From Synergistaceae bacterium (GTDB lineage: Bacteria; Synergistota; Synergistia; Synergistales; Synergistaceae), in the NCBI GenBank assembly GCA_030533085.1, contig JAUNJZ010000007.1, positions 1 to 64,000 of the forward strand: a DNA stretch of 64,000 bases, in the 5' to 3' direction. Under the pieces are notes generated by a model. It ran no database searches and had not been told where the DNA came from. It saw nothing but the letters and a program-made list of their open reading frames with translations. Of this stretch, positions 40,971 to 49,190 are shown one piece after another (positions within the stretch are counted from its first letter, which is position 1; every line of letters starts with the position of its first letter). The position numbers and the translations under genes are program-made.

Positions 40971-42545
40971 ATGGTGAGCAAAGCGATTTCGTCCGTTGCG
41001 GCAATATCACTAATTAGAGATAATATGACTGTAGGAATAGGCGGCTTCGGCGGCTTTTCCGCGCCTGATGAAATATTGCGCGAGATTGCGAAATCTTTCG
41101 AGGAGAGCGGCCGCCCGCGCGGATTAAACGTCGTCTCGGGGATATCGCCGGGAGATCTCCGCGAGGATGGCTACGGTCTCAGCATTATCAGAACTCCAGG
41201 CATCATTGCTTCTATTTATGCCTCTCATGTGGGAATGTCTCCCGCTATAGGGCGAGCCGTAAGCGACAATAAAATCGCCGGCTATACCGTTCCGCTCGGC
41301 GTTTACGGACATCTCTTAAAGGCGATAGCCGGCGGCCGCCCCGGCGTTGTGACGAAGGTCGGGCTTCATACCTTCTGCGACCCCCGCATCGAGGGCTGCC
41401 GGGTGAACGAGCTTGCCGCCTCATCGGGGCGTCAGGTCGTTTCGCTGATCGATTTTGAGGGCGAGGAATATCTGTTTTACAGAAGTTTTCCGATCGACCT
41501 CTGCATTATCCGCGGCACTTACGCGGATGAGTACGGAAACATTTCGCTGGAGGAGGAGGCTCTTCACAGCGAGCAGGCGGCGATGGCGGCGGCCGTTCAC
41601 AACAGCGGCGGAACCGTTATCGTGCAGGTGAAGAATATTTTCGGGCGCGGCCTGCTTGACCCCAGGCGTGTTGCGATCCCCGGCGCGCTTGTTGATTACG
41701 TCGTGCAGGCGAGGCCGGAGAATCATCCGCAGTGCTATTCCGAGCCTTTCCGTCCGGAGCTTATCGGCGACGTCAGGATGCGGCTCGATATGATTCAGCC
41801 GATGCCGCTCAACCTGCGCAAGGTGTGCGGGCGGCGCGCGGCGATGGAGCTGAAGGCCGGCGGTCTTGTCAACCTCGGAATCGGGATGCCGGACAGCGTC
41901 GCGAGCGTCGCCAATGAAGAGGGACTGAGCCATCAGGTGACCTTTTCAATCGAGACCGGCGTCTACGGCGGCGTGCCTTTGAGCGGCGTGGCTCTCGGAG
42001 CCTCCGTCAACCCGGACGCTATCCTCCAGATAACCGATAACTTTGACATATACGACGGCGGGGCGCTTGACGCTGCCGTCCTCGGCATGGGGGAGGCAGA
42101 CGAGGAGGGGAATGTGAATGTCTCCAAATTCGGCTCGCGCTGCACTGGGCCGGGGGGCTTCATCAATATCACTCAGAGCACGAAGAAGCTCTGCTTCATG
42201 GGAAGCTTCATGGCCGGGGAGATGGAGTGCCGTATCGGCGACGGACGGCTCACGATCGAAAAGGACGCCCCGCGCGCCAAGTTTAAGCGGCGTGTGCAGC
42301 AGGTGACTTTCTCTTCACGCTGTGCGGCGGAGATGGGGCAGCAGGTGCTTTATATAACGGAACGGGCCGTCTTCCGGCTTGAGCGTGATGGCGTTACTTT
42401 GACGGAGATAGCGCCGGGCGTCGATCTTGAGAGAGACATTCTGGAGAAGATGGAATTCCGACCGCGCGTATCGGATGATCTGCGGCTGATGGACGAACGG
42501 ATATTCCGCGACGAAAAAATGAAAATAAGCTTTGCAGAGCAATGA
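40971..42545 (+). CDS. Class I CoA transferase, alpha-beta fusion (YdiF/Pct type)
   Basis: A 524-residue single-chain family I CoA transferase. The N-terminal half has VGIGGFGGFSAPDEIL. The C-terminal half has the catalytic Glu in FSIETGVYGG and the CoA loop NLGIGMPDSV. It moves CoA between carboxylic acids, for instance from acetyl-CoA to the pathway acid. I chose ATG 40971 with GAGGTGA upstream. ATG 40950 would add seven residues. An 18-bp MarR-operator-like palindrome lies in codons 12-18. Confidence 0.85.
   Translation: MVSKAISSVAAISLIRDNMTVGIGGFGGFSAPDEILREIAKSFEESGRPRGLNVVSGISPGDLREDGYGLSIIRTPGIIASIYASHVGMSPAIGRAVSDNKIAGYTVPLGVYGHLLKAIAGGRPGVVTKVGLHTFCDPRIEGCRVNELAASSGRQVVSLIDFEGEEYLFYRSFPIDLCIIRGTYADEYGNISLEEEALHSEQAAMAAAVHNSGGTVIVQVKNIFGRGLLDPRRVAIPGALVDYVVQARPENHPQCYSEPFRPELIGDVRMRLDMIQPMPLNLRKVCGRRAAMELKAGGLVNLGIGMPDSVASVANEEGLSHQVTFSIETGVYGGVPLSGVALGASVNPDAILQITDNFDIYDGGALDAAVLGMGEADEEGNVNVSKFGSRCTGPGGFINITQSTKKLCFMGSFMAGEMECRIGDGRLTIEKDAPRAKFKRRVQQVTFSSRCAAEMGQQVLYITERAVFRLERDGVTLTEIAPGVDLERDILEKMEFRPRVSDDLRLMDERIFRDEKMKISFAEQ
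41005..41022 (+). promoter_or_regulatory. MarR operator-like palindrome inside a coding region
   Basis: TATCACTAATTAGAGATA matches the operator at 36730-36747 at 17 of 18 positions. It lies 35 bp inside the CoA-transferase gene and encodes ordinary residues (Ile-Ser-Leu-Ile-Arg-Asp). It could act as a roadblock or a second control point for the distal operon. Confidence 0.5.
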
Positions 42546-42584
42546 GGCTGAATTATAGAAAAAATGACGAAAGGGGTAATATGA

Positions 42585-44183
42585 ATGGCTGAAGAGAGAA
42601 AACATACCACACTTTCTGGATATGAACTCAAGAGGGTTTATACCGAAGAGGACGTCAAGGGCAAAGATATGAGGGAGCAGCTCGGCGAACCGGGACATTT
42701 CCCGTTCACGCGCGGCATTCGCGAGGAGATGTACCGTGACGGCCGCCTCTGGACGATGGGGCAGTACGCCGGCTTCGCATCCGCGGAGGAGGCCAACAAG
42801 CGCTTTCGTTATATAATCGAGCAGGGCGGCACAGGCTTTTCCGTCGCTCTCGACCTGCCTACCCAGATGGGTTACGACTCGGACGATCCAATGTCAGAGG
42901 GCGAGGTCGGCAAGGTTGGGGTCGCGATAGATTCGCTTGCCGATATAGAGGCGCTCTTTGCAGGCATTCCTTTTGAAAAGGTGCGTCAGATACGCACGAC
43001 GGCGAATGCGAACTCAATCATCATGCTTGCCTTCTACGTCGCCTTCGCGAGAAAGAACAATATAGACCCGAATTCTATCGGCTTTTTCCTTCAGAACGAT
43101 ATCTTGAAGGAGTATATGTGCCGCGGAACCTACATCTTCCCGCCGGCGGCAGGCGTCAAGCTTTCCGTCGATGTGCTTGAATACTGCGGCAAGCATCTTC
43201 CCCATTGGACGCCGATCGCCGTCTCCGGCTACCACATCAGAGACGCAGGCGCGACGGCGGCGATGGAGCTGGCCTTCACGCTGGCGGATATGATCGAGTA
43301 TTACGACGCCGCCGTGGCGCGCGGAGTGGACATCGTATCGGCCACGCGCAACAGCTATTTCTTCCTTGGCGCGCAGATGGACTTCCTGGAGGAGGTCGCG
43401 AAGTACCGCGCCGCCCGCCGTCTCTACGCGCGGATTATGAAAGAGCGCTATCACGTGACGGAGGAAGAGCCGCAGCGGCTGAAGATATTCGCCTTCACGA
43501 GCGGCTCCGCCCTGACTGCGGAGCAGCCCATAAACAACATCGTCCGCGTCGCTATTCAGACTATGGCGGCGGCGGCGGGCGGAATTCAGACCTTCCACGC
43601 CTCCTCCTATGACGAAGCGATATCTCTGCCCACACAGCAGGCGGTAACTGTCTCGCTGAGAACGCAGCAGATCGTGGGCTATGAGTCGGGTCTGACGGAG
43701 ACGGTAGATCCCCTCGGAGGCTCCTACGCCGTCGAAGCCCTCACGAACGCGATGGAAGAGGAAGTCCTTGCCCTGCTTGATACGATAGAGAAAAAGGGCG
43801 GAGCCATGAAGTGCATCGAAGAAGGCTTCCAGCAGAAGATGCTGGCGGACAACGCCTACAAATATCAGAAGAGCGTAGACAACAAGGAGCGTATCGTCGT
43901 CGGCGTCAACGAGTTTAAAGACGGCAAGCCCATAGAGCCGGCGCAGTTCACGGTTTCCGAGGATGTCGCCATCAGGCAGACGGAGAAACTCAACAAGCTG
44001 AAAGCGGAGCGCGACAACGACCGTGTGCAGCGCGCCCTCGCTGCTGTGGAAGAGGCGGCGCGGAACAACGAGAATCTTGGGGACTATATGATCGAAGCTG
44101 TGAGCGCCTACGCGACGCTCGGCGAAATATGCGGCGTACTCAAAAAGGTTTACGGCAAGTATACGCCTATGAAAATTTATTAA
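42585..44183 (+). CDS. B12-dependent acyl-CoA mutase, large subunit (atypical)
   Basis: A 532-residue mutase barrel of the methylmalonyl-/isobutyryl-/2-hydroxyisobutyryl-CoA mutase family, without the B12 domain, which is the next gene. H217 (SGYH) is conserved. At the substrate-specifying positions it has Tyr (Y61 in GQYAGF, as in methylmalonyl-CoA mutase), but the carboxylate-binding Arg is Lys (K192 in PPAAGVKL), and the usual Arg before GlnTyr is Gly59. It therefore does not match the ICM (Phe/Gln) or HCM (Ile/Asp) patterns and may isomerise a different carboxyl-bearing acyl-CoA. Assignment to a specific reaction is open. Confidence 0.85.
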   Translation: MAEERKHTTLSGYELKRVYTEEDVKGKDMREQLGEPGHFPFTRGIREEMYRDGRLWTMGQYAGFASAEEANKRFRYIIEQGGTGFSVALDLPTQMGYDSDDPMSEGEVGKVGVAIDSLADIEALFAGIPFEKVRQIRTTANANSIIMLAFYVAFARKNNIDPNSIGFFLQNDILKEYMCRGTYIFPPAAGVKLSVDVLEYCGKHLPHWTPIAVSGYHIRDAGATAAMELAFTLADMIEYYDAAVARGVDIVSATRNSYFFLGAQMDFLEEVAKYRAARRLYARIMKERYHVTEEEPQRLKIFAFTSGSALTAEQPINNIVRVAIQTMAAAAGGIQTFHASSYDEAISLPTQQAVTVSLRTQQIVGYESGLTETVDPLGGSYAVEALTNAMEEEVLALLDTIEKKGGAMKCIEEGFQQKMLADNAYKYQKSVDNKERIVVGVNEFKDGKPIEPAQFTVSEDVAIRQTEKLNKLKAERDNDRVQRALAAVEEAARNNENLGDYMIEAVSAYATLGEICGVLKKVYGKYTPMKIY

Positions 44184-44203
44184 ATGGAAAAGGAGGCGTC
44201 GTT

Positions 44204-44656
44204 ATGGTAAAAGTTCTCATCTCAAAACCGGGCCTTGACGGCCATGATCGCGGAGCGAAGGTTGTCGCGCGCGCCTTTGAAGAGGCGGGGGCGGAGGTCA
44301 TCTACACGGGACTTCAGGCCACGCCGGACGAAATCGCGGAGATAGCCGCGAAAGAAAAGGTAGACGTCGTCGGCGTAAGTCTGCTCTCCGGCGCGCACAA
44401 CACGCTGATGCCGAAGGTCGTCGACAAGGTGAAGGCTAAAGAGGGAATGGAGAATACAGTATTCATTCTCGGCGGCATCATCCCCCAGCAGGATATACCG
44501 GGGCTGCTCGAAAAGGGTGTCAGCGGCGTATTCGGCCCCGGCTCCCGGCTTGACGAAGTTACAGAGTTCACCTTTGAGCAGGTGGCGCTCGCGAAGGCCG
44601 AGGATATGGCGGAGCAGGCGCTGACGAATATGGCTAACAAAGCTTCAAATATATAA
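44204..44656 (+). CDS. B12-binding subunit of the acyl-CoA mutase
   Basis: A 150-residue Rossmann-fold cobalamin domain. The DxHxxG signature is DGHDRG, with His as lower axial ligand, followed by the SxL motif (GVSLLSG) and the GG motif (ILGGIIPQQD). It forms the small subunit with the 42585 gene product. ATG 44204 has GGAGG upstream, 20 nt after the large-subunit stop. A longer in-frame start is inside the upstream gene and unlikely. Confidence 0.92.
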   Translation: MVKVLISKPGLDGHDRGAKVVARAFEEAGAEVIYTGLQATPDEIAEIAAKEKVDVVGVSLLSGAHNTLMPKVVDKVKAKEGMENTVFILGGIIPQQDIPGLLEKGVSGVFGPGSRLDEVTEFTFEQVALAKAEDMAEQALTNMANKASNI

Positions 44657-44678
44657 AAATAATCAAGGAGGCATTTAC

Positions 44679-45887
44679 ATGGCGGGAATACTTGAAGGTG
44701 TAAAGGTACTTGGCCTTGAGCAGCAGGTTGCAGGTCCGACCTGTACGATGATGCTCGCGGATCAGGGAGCTGAGGTCATAAAGGTTGAACGGCCCGGAAG
44801 CGGAGATACGGCGCGCGAAATGGCGCCTATGCTCAAAAATGACCAGGGCGGCGCGCAGAGCGGCTACTTCGCGCGCTTCAACCGCGGCAAAAAAAGCGTG
44901 ACGATAGACATGCAGTCCCCAGAGGGGCAGGCTGTGCTCTGGGATCTTATCAAAGACACGGAGATAATCATCGAAAATCTGAAGCCCGGACTTATGGACA
45001 AGCTTGGCTTTACCTATGAAAAGATAAAAGAAATCAACCCCGGCGTGATATATGTCGCTATCAGCGGCTTCGGACGCTCAAAGAAGTTTGAAGGGCCATA
45101 CGCGAAGAGGCTGGCCTACGACATCATCGCGCAGGCGATGGCTGGGCTGATGTACACCTGCGGCAGCGACGCGCAGGGGCCGCCGACATGGCTCGGCTTC
45201 GCGCTCGGCGACTCAGGCACCGGCGTCTACGCCGCCTACGCCGCCATGCTGGGATATATCAATAAGCTGCGCAGCGGCAAAGGCGAATACTTCGACGTTT
45301 CGATGTACGACTGCATGGTGGCGCTCGCCGAACGCTCGCACAACGTTTACGCCTTCACCGGCAACGTCGTAACCAGAGGCCCGGACAAGCTCATCGCGCC
45401 GTGGGGACCCTTCAAATGCAAAGACGGTTATGTGGCGATTATCGTTCCGACAGAATCTATGTGGAAAAAGTTCCTCACAGCCATCGGACACCTTGAGCTG
45501 CTTGAGAATCCCGACATTCAGTCCGGCCCGGGGCGCGGCGCTCACATGGAGACGCTCATCCGTCCCATCATCAACGAATGGCTCTCCGACAAGACGAAGA
45601 CAGAGGCCTGCGAGATATTCATGGCTCAGGGACTTCCCTGCGGCCCCGTTCAGAACGCGGAAGACGTCGCCAATGACGAACATACCAAAAAGCGTGAGAT
45701 GCTCGTTAAAATTCCGGATCCGGTTGTCGGAGAGCTCACGGTAGTCGGCTGCCCGATAAAGATGGAGGCGCACGAAGCCTCGTACAAACCGCTGCCCAAC
45801 CTCGGCGCGGATACAGACGAGATCTTGAAGAAGCTCGGCTACTCGGAGGAACGGCTGGCGGAACTTCACGACAAAAAGGTCATATAG
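44679..45887 (+). CDS. CaiB/BaiF-type (class III) CoA transferase
   Basis: A 402-residue class III CoA transferase. The N-terminal GVKVLGLEQQVAGPTCTMMLADQGAEVIKVE and the central FARFNRGKKSVTIDM are family signatures. The catalytic Asp is expected in FALGDSGTGVYAAYAAML. This class transfers CoA directly between an acid and a CoA ester, often for long or cyclic acids. It is the third CoA-activating activity of the operon after the ligase and the class I transferase. The ribosome site is AAGGAGG. Confidence 0.87.
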   Translation: MAGILEGVKVLGLEQQVAGPTCTMMLADQGAEVIKVERPGSGDTAREMAPMLKNDQGGAQSGYFARFNRGKKSVTIDMQSPEGQAVLWDLIKDTEIIIENLKPGLMDKLGFTYEKIKEINPGVIYVAISGFGRSKKFEGPYAKRLAYDIIAQAMAGLMYTCGSDAQGPPTWLGFALGDSGTGVYAAYAAMLGYINKLRSGKGEYFDVSMYDCMVALAERSHNVYAFTGNVVTRGPDKLIAPWGPFKCKDGYVAIIVPTESMWKKFLTAIGHLELLENPDIQSGPGRGAHMETLIRPIINEWLSDKTKTEACEIFMAQGLPCGPVQNAEDVANDEHTKKREMLVKIPDPVVGELTVVGCPIKMEAHEASYKPLPNLGADTDEILKKLGYSEERLAELHDKKVI

Positions 45888-45926
45888 AAAGCTTTACTAT
45901 TATAAAAAGGAATGGTGAAATATAAG

Positions 45927-47111
45927 ATGGAAAAGGTAGTCATAGTTTCAGCTGTACGTACACCCTTTGATAAATTCGGCGGTCTTATGAAGGGCGAAAA
46001 CACCGTCGCACTCGGCTCCTTCGTCGTAAAAGAGGCGATGGAGCGCGCCGCCGTCGATCCGGCGGATGTTGAAGAGACCTATATCGGCATAAACATGCCG
46101 ACGGCGAACCGTTCAATAGCGCGCCAGATATCGCTTGCCTCCGGAATGCCCCCCGAAGCCAACTCCACCACGGTAGACCGCGCCTGCTGCTCCTCGATGG
46201 TCGCAATCGCGATGGCCAAGCGCGCCATCGAGCTCGGCGACGCGAAGGTGACTGTCGGCGGCGGCTCGGAGAATATGAGCAATGTCCCGTACTTTGTTGA
46301 AGACCTTCGCTGGGGAAAGCGCCTCGGCGACATCGTCCTCAAAGATATCATGGTAGTTTCATGCCCCTACACCGGCGAACCGCGCGCGAAGCAGGCCGGA
46401 GAGGTGGCGCTCCAGTACGGCATCAGCCGCGAAATGCAGGACGAATGGGCCTACCGCAGCCAGATGCTCTATCAGGATGCCTTCAAAGCCGGTAAATTTA
46501 AGGAAGAGATTAAGCCTTACACCATACACACCAAGAAGGGCGACGTCGTAATCTCGGAAGATCAGTCGCCGCGCCCCGACACGACGCTTGAAGGGCTTGC
46601 GAAGCTCAAGACCGTCAACCAGAGCCCGACCGTCACTGCGGGCAACGCCCCCGGACTCAATACCGGCGCCAGCGCGCTCGTACTGATGAGCGAAAGCGAA
46701 GCGTCCCGCCGCGGGCTGAAGCCGCTTGCTACGATAGTGGCGCACGCTCAGGCCTCCGGACATCCCAAGTACATAGCGACCATCCCCGCCTTTGCCGCGC
46801 AGAAGGCGCTCGCGAAGGTGAACATGACCATCGACCAGATGGACGTCATCGAAATCAACGAAGCCTTTGCCGTAATGCCGCTCGCTTCGACTATACTTCT
46901 CGGAGAGGAAGATCCAGCGAAGGTCGAGGCGATCCGCGCGAAGACCAATATCAACGGCGGCGCGATAGCGATAGGGCATCCGACAGGGGCTACGGGCGGA
47001 CGCCTTGTAATGACGCTGGCCTACGAATTGCAGCGCCGCGGCGGCGGATATGGAATCTGCACTATCTGCGGCGGCGTCGGCGAAAGCGAAGCATTCATAC
47101 TTAAGGTATAA
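45927..47111 (+). CDS. Thiolase (acetyl-CoA acyltransferase)
   Basis: A 394-residue thiolase with the nucleophile in VDRACCSSM, the base His in GHPTGATG and the second Cys in CTICGG, plus EINEAFAV. It should cleave a 3-ketoacyl-CoA with CoA to release acetyl-CoA, the last beta-oxidation step. The CCSS motif replaces the common CGSG, which is unusual. ATG 45927 is preferred over ATG 45912, because AAGGAATGGTGA precedes it and thiolases begin with MEKVVIVSAVRTPF-type sequences. Confidence 0.87.
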   Translation: MEKVVIVSAVRTPFDKFGGLMKGENTVALGSFVVKEAMERAAVDPADVEETYIGINMPTANRSIARQISLASGMPPEANSTTVDRACCSSMVAIAMAKRAIELGDAKVTVGGGSENMSNVPYFVEDLRWGKRLGDIVLKDIMVVSCPYTGEPRAKQAGEVALQYGISREMQDEWAYRSQMLYQDAFKAGKFKEEIKPYTIHTKKGDVVISEDQSPRPDTTLEGLAKLKTVNQSPTVTAGNAPGLNTGASALVLMSESEASRRGLKPLATIVAHAQASGHPKYIATIPAFAAQKALAKVNMTIDQMDVIEINEAFAVMPLASTILLGEEDPAKVEAIRAKTNINGGAIAIGHPTGATGGRLVMTLAYELQRRGGGYGICTICGGVGESEAFILKV

Positions 47112-47182
47112 TTGCCTGCCGGCGAGCCGCGCCGAAAGATCGGAAGCGGCCGCCGGCATTTCAAGAGGGAGGTCGAGATAAG

Positions 47183-47968
47183 TTGGAATTTCAGGATATA
47201 CTGTACGAGAAATATAATAACCGGGCGAAAATCACCATTAACAGAGCCGACAATATGAATATGTTCACCAACCGCACTCTGAATGAAATGATCACCGCCT
47301 TTCAGAGCGCGTGGACGGACAAAGAGGTTGGCGCAGTTATACTGACTGCGGCGGGAAACCGCGCCTTTACGATCGGCGGCACGCCGGAAGCGGTGGACGC
47401 CGACGCGCAGCCCCTTGAAAAGCTGCCGATGCCCAGCCTTTTCGCCCAGCTTCTGCACACCATCCGCACGATTCCCAAGCCGGTTGTGGCGGCCGTCAAC
47501 GGCTACGCCATAGGCGGCGGCCATGTCATTCAGGTGGTCTGCGACCTTACCATCGCCTCCTCTACAGCGAAATTCGGCCAGGTCGGCCCAAAGGTCGGAA
47601 GCTTTGACGCCGGATACGGCAGCGCCTACCTCGCGCGCATAGTCGGCGAGAAGAAGGCCAGGGAATTCTGGTATCTGTGCAAAAAATACAGCGCGGAAGA
47701 ATGCCTGCAAATGGGACTGATCAACGCAGTCGTCCCGCCGGAGGAGCTGATGGCCGAGACGGACAGATGGGTGGACAGCATTGTTAAATCCAGCCCAACG
47801 TCGCTTGCCGCGCTGAAAATGTCCTTCAACGCCGACAGCGCCTCAGTCTGGGGCATTCAGTCAATGGCCGGCGTCGCGCTGGGCATGTACTTCAACACGG
47901 ACGAGGCGAAGGAATGCGGCAAAGCCTTCCGCGAAAAGCGGGATCCCGACGTCGCCCAATACCGTTAA
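47183..47968 (+). CDS. Crotonase-fold hydrolase, BadI/MenB-like
   Basis: A 261-residue crotonase. The oxyanion segments are VNGYAIGGGHVI and FGQVGPKVGSFDAGYG. The run GEKKAREFWYLCKKYS is shared by BadI (2-ketocyclohexanecarboxyl-CoA hydrolase, ring opening) and MenB (dihydroxynaphthoyl-CoA synthase) and is absent from ordinary enoyl-CoA hydratases. With no other men genes here, hydrolytic ring cleavage is the better fit. The start is TTG 47183 with AGAGGGAGG upstream. This gene is the strongest hint that the operon degrades a cyclic acid. Confidence 0.8.
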   Translation: MEFQDILYEKYNNRAKITINRADNMNMFTNRTLNEMITAFQSAWTDKEVGAVILTAAGNRAFTIGGTPEAVDADAQPLEKLPMPSLFAQLLHTIRTIPKPVVAAVNGYAIGGGHVIQVVCDLTIASSTAKFGQVGPKVGSFDAGYGSAYLARIVGEKKAREFWYLCKKYSAEECLQMGLINAVVPPEELMAETDRWVDSIVKSSPTSLAALKMSFNADSASVWGIQSMAGVALGMYFNTDEAKECGKAFREKRDPDVAQYR

Positions 47969-47991
47969 TTTTGGAAGGAGAGAAATGAATC

Positions 47992-48984
47992 ATGGCTAAA
48001 GCTCAGGAAGACAGAACGCCAAAGAGCCTTGAAGAAAGAGGCTTTCACATTATCGACGTGCACGCGCATCCCTTTGTTAAGGGGGGATATCCGCCGGCAA
48101 TGAAGGCCATGCTGGCCTCCAGAAAATACACGCAGCCCAACTGGGTCGGAAAGTCCGGAAAGGGAACGCTGGACGATCTGAAAGCGGAGTTTGACGAGAC
48201 AGGGCCCGAAGTGATGGCGAACGACGCCCTTACCCACGGCGTGAAGATGCAGCCTGTCGGCTGGGATGCGACGAGCGGCATGGGCGAACCGCCCACCAGC
48301 AACGATTTTGTTTACGGTCTGTGGCAGAAATTTCCCGACGCATTTTTCGGCGCGTGGGGCTCGGTCGACCCGTGGCAGGGACAGAACGCCCTGCTTGAAG
48401 CGGAGAGAGCCATCACGGAGCTGAAGCTGATCGGCTTGAAGTTCCAGCAGTGCACTCAGAAATTCCGCGTCAACGACAGACGCTTCTATCCGCTCTGGGA
48501 TCTCTGCCAGCAGCTTGAAGCGCCGGTTCAGTTCCACATCGGCTATACCGGCATGGGCAGCGGCGCTCCCGGAGGCGACGGGCTTTACAGCATGACTTAC
48601 TGCCAGCCGCTCGACGTCGACGAAATCGCCGCGGATTTCCCGCGCCTGAAGATAATCGCGCTGCATGTCGGCGAGCCGTGGCCGGAAGTTATCAACCACG
48701 TCGCGATGCACAAGACGAACGTAATGCGCGAGACATCCGGCATGTGGCCCAAATATTTCCCGCAGTGCATGACCTATGACATGAATCGCCGCTTGCAGGA
48801 CAAATTCATCTTCGGCTCCGAGTGGGGCGTCTTCAAGCTCAGCGAAACGCTGAAGCAGTGGGAAGAGCTGGATCTCAGACCCGGCGTTATGGAAAAGGTC
48901 ATGTATAAGAACGCGCTGAACTTCCTCGGCGAAAGATTTGAAAAATGCGGACTGGATTTGAGTCCGTGGAAGGGCTTATACTAA
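47992..48984 (+). CDS. Amidohydrolase_2 (ACMSD/resorcylate decarboxylase-like) protein
   Basis: A 330-residue TIM-barrel amidohydrolase. The metal motif is DVHAHP (H24, H26). A His in QFHIGYTG and another in ALHVGEPW follow. The family's C-terminal Asp in the GTDYP-type motif is Glu (FGSEWGV). Family members are non-oxidative decarboxylases or lactone hydrolases of cyclic acids. A ring or lactone hydrolysis, or a decarboxylation, in this pathway is plausible but unproven. It starts at ATG 47992 (GGAAGGAGAG upstream). Confidence 0.78.
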   Translation: MAKAQEDRTPKSLEERGFHIIDVHAHPFVKGGYPPAMKAMLASRKYTQPNWVGKSGKGTLDDLKAEFDETGPEVMANDALTHGVKMQPVGWDATSGMGEPPTSNDFVYGLWQKFPDAFFGAWGSVDPWQGQNALLEAERAITELKLIGLKFQQCTQKFRVNDRRFYPLWDLCQQLEAPVQFHIGYTGMGSGAPGGDGLYSMTYCQPLDVDEIAADFPRLKIIALHVGEPWPEVINHVAMHKTNVMRETSGMWPKYFPQCMTYDMNRRLQDKFIFGSEWGVFKLSETLKQWEELDLRPGVMEKVMYKNALNFLGERFEKCGLDLSPWKGLY

Positions 48985-49116
48985 AAATCAGCTGACCTTC
49001 CCGTGAACGCGGCATTTCCTGCGCTGGGCCGGACATTTCCGGCGTCCGCGCGAAGGACGCGGCGGGATTCTTTAAAGGGCTTTCCATTCAGGGAAGTCCG
49101 CAAAAATAAATTGTTT

Positions 49117-49163
49117 ACCGCGCGGAGCGTGAATTTTAAAGCAGCCTTTCCGCTCCGCGCGGT
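49117..49163 (+). other. Intra-operon hairpin before the carboxyltransferase
   Basis: A perfect 13-bp stem ACCGCGCGGAGCG / CGCTCCGCGCGGT with a 21-base loop in the 206-bp gap between the amidohydrolase and carboxyltransferase genes. No T tract follows. The other bases of the gap hold nothing I recognise. Confidence 0.5.
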
Positions 49164-49190
49164 CTCAGTGAAGTCAGGGAGGATGGTCGT

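Noticed and set aside
49000-49180. Small gene between the amidohydrolase and carboxyltransferase genes
   Set aside because: The reading frame is Arg-rich, has no ribosome site and overlaps a strong hairpin.
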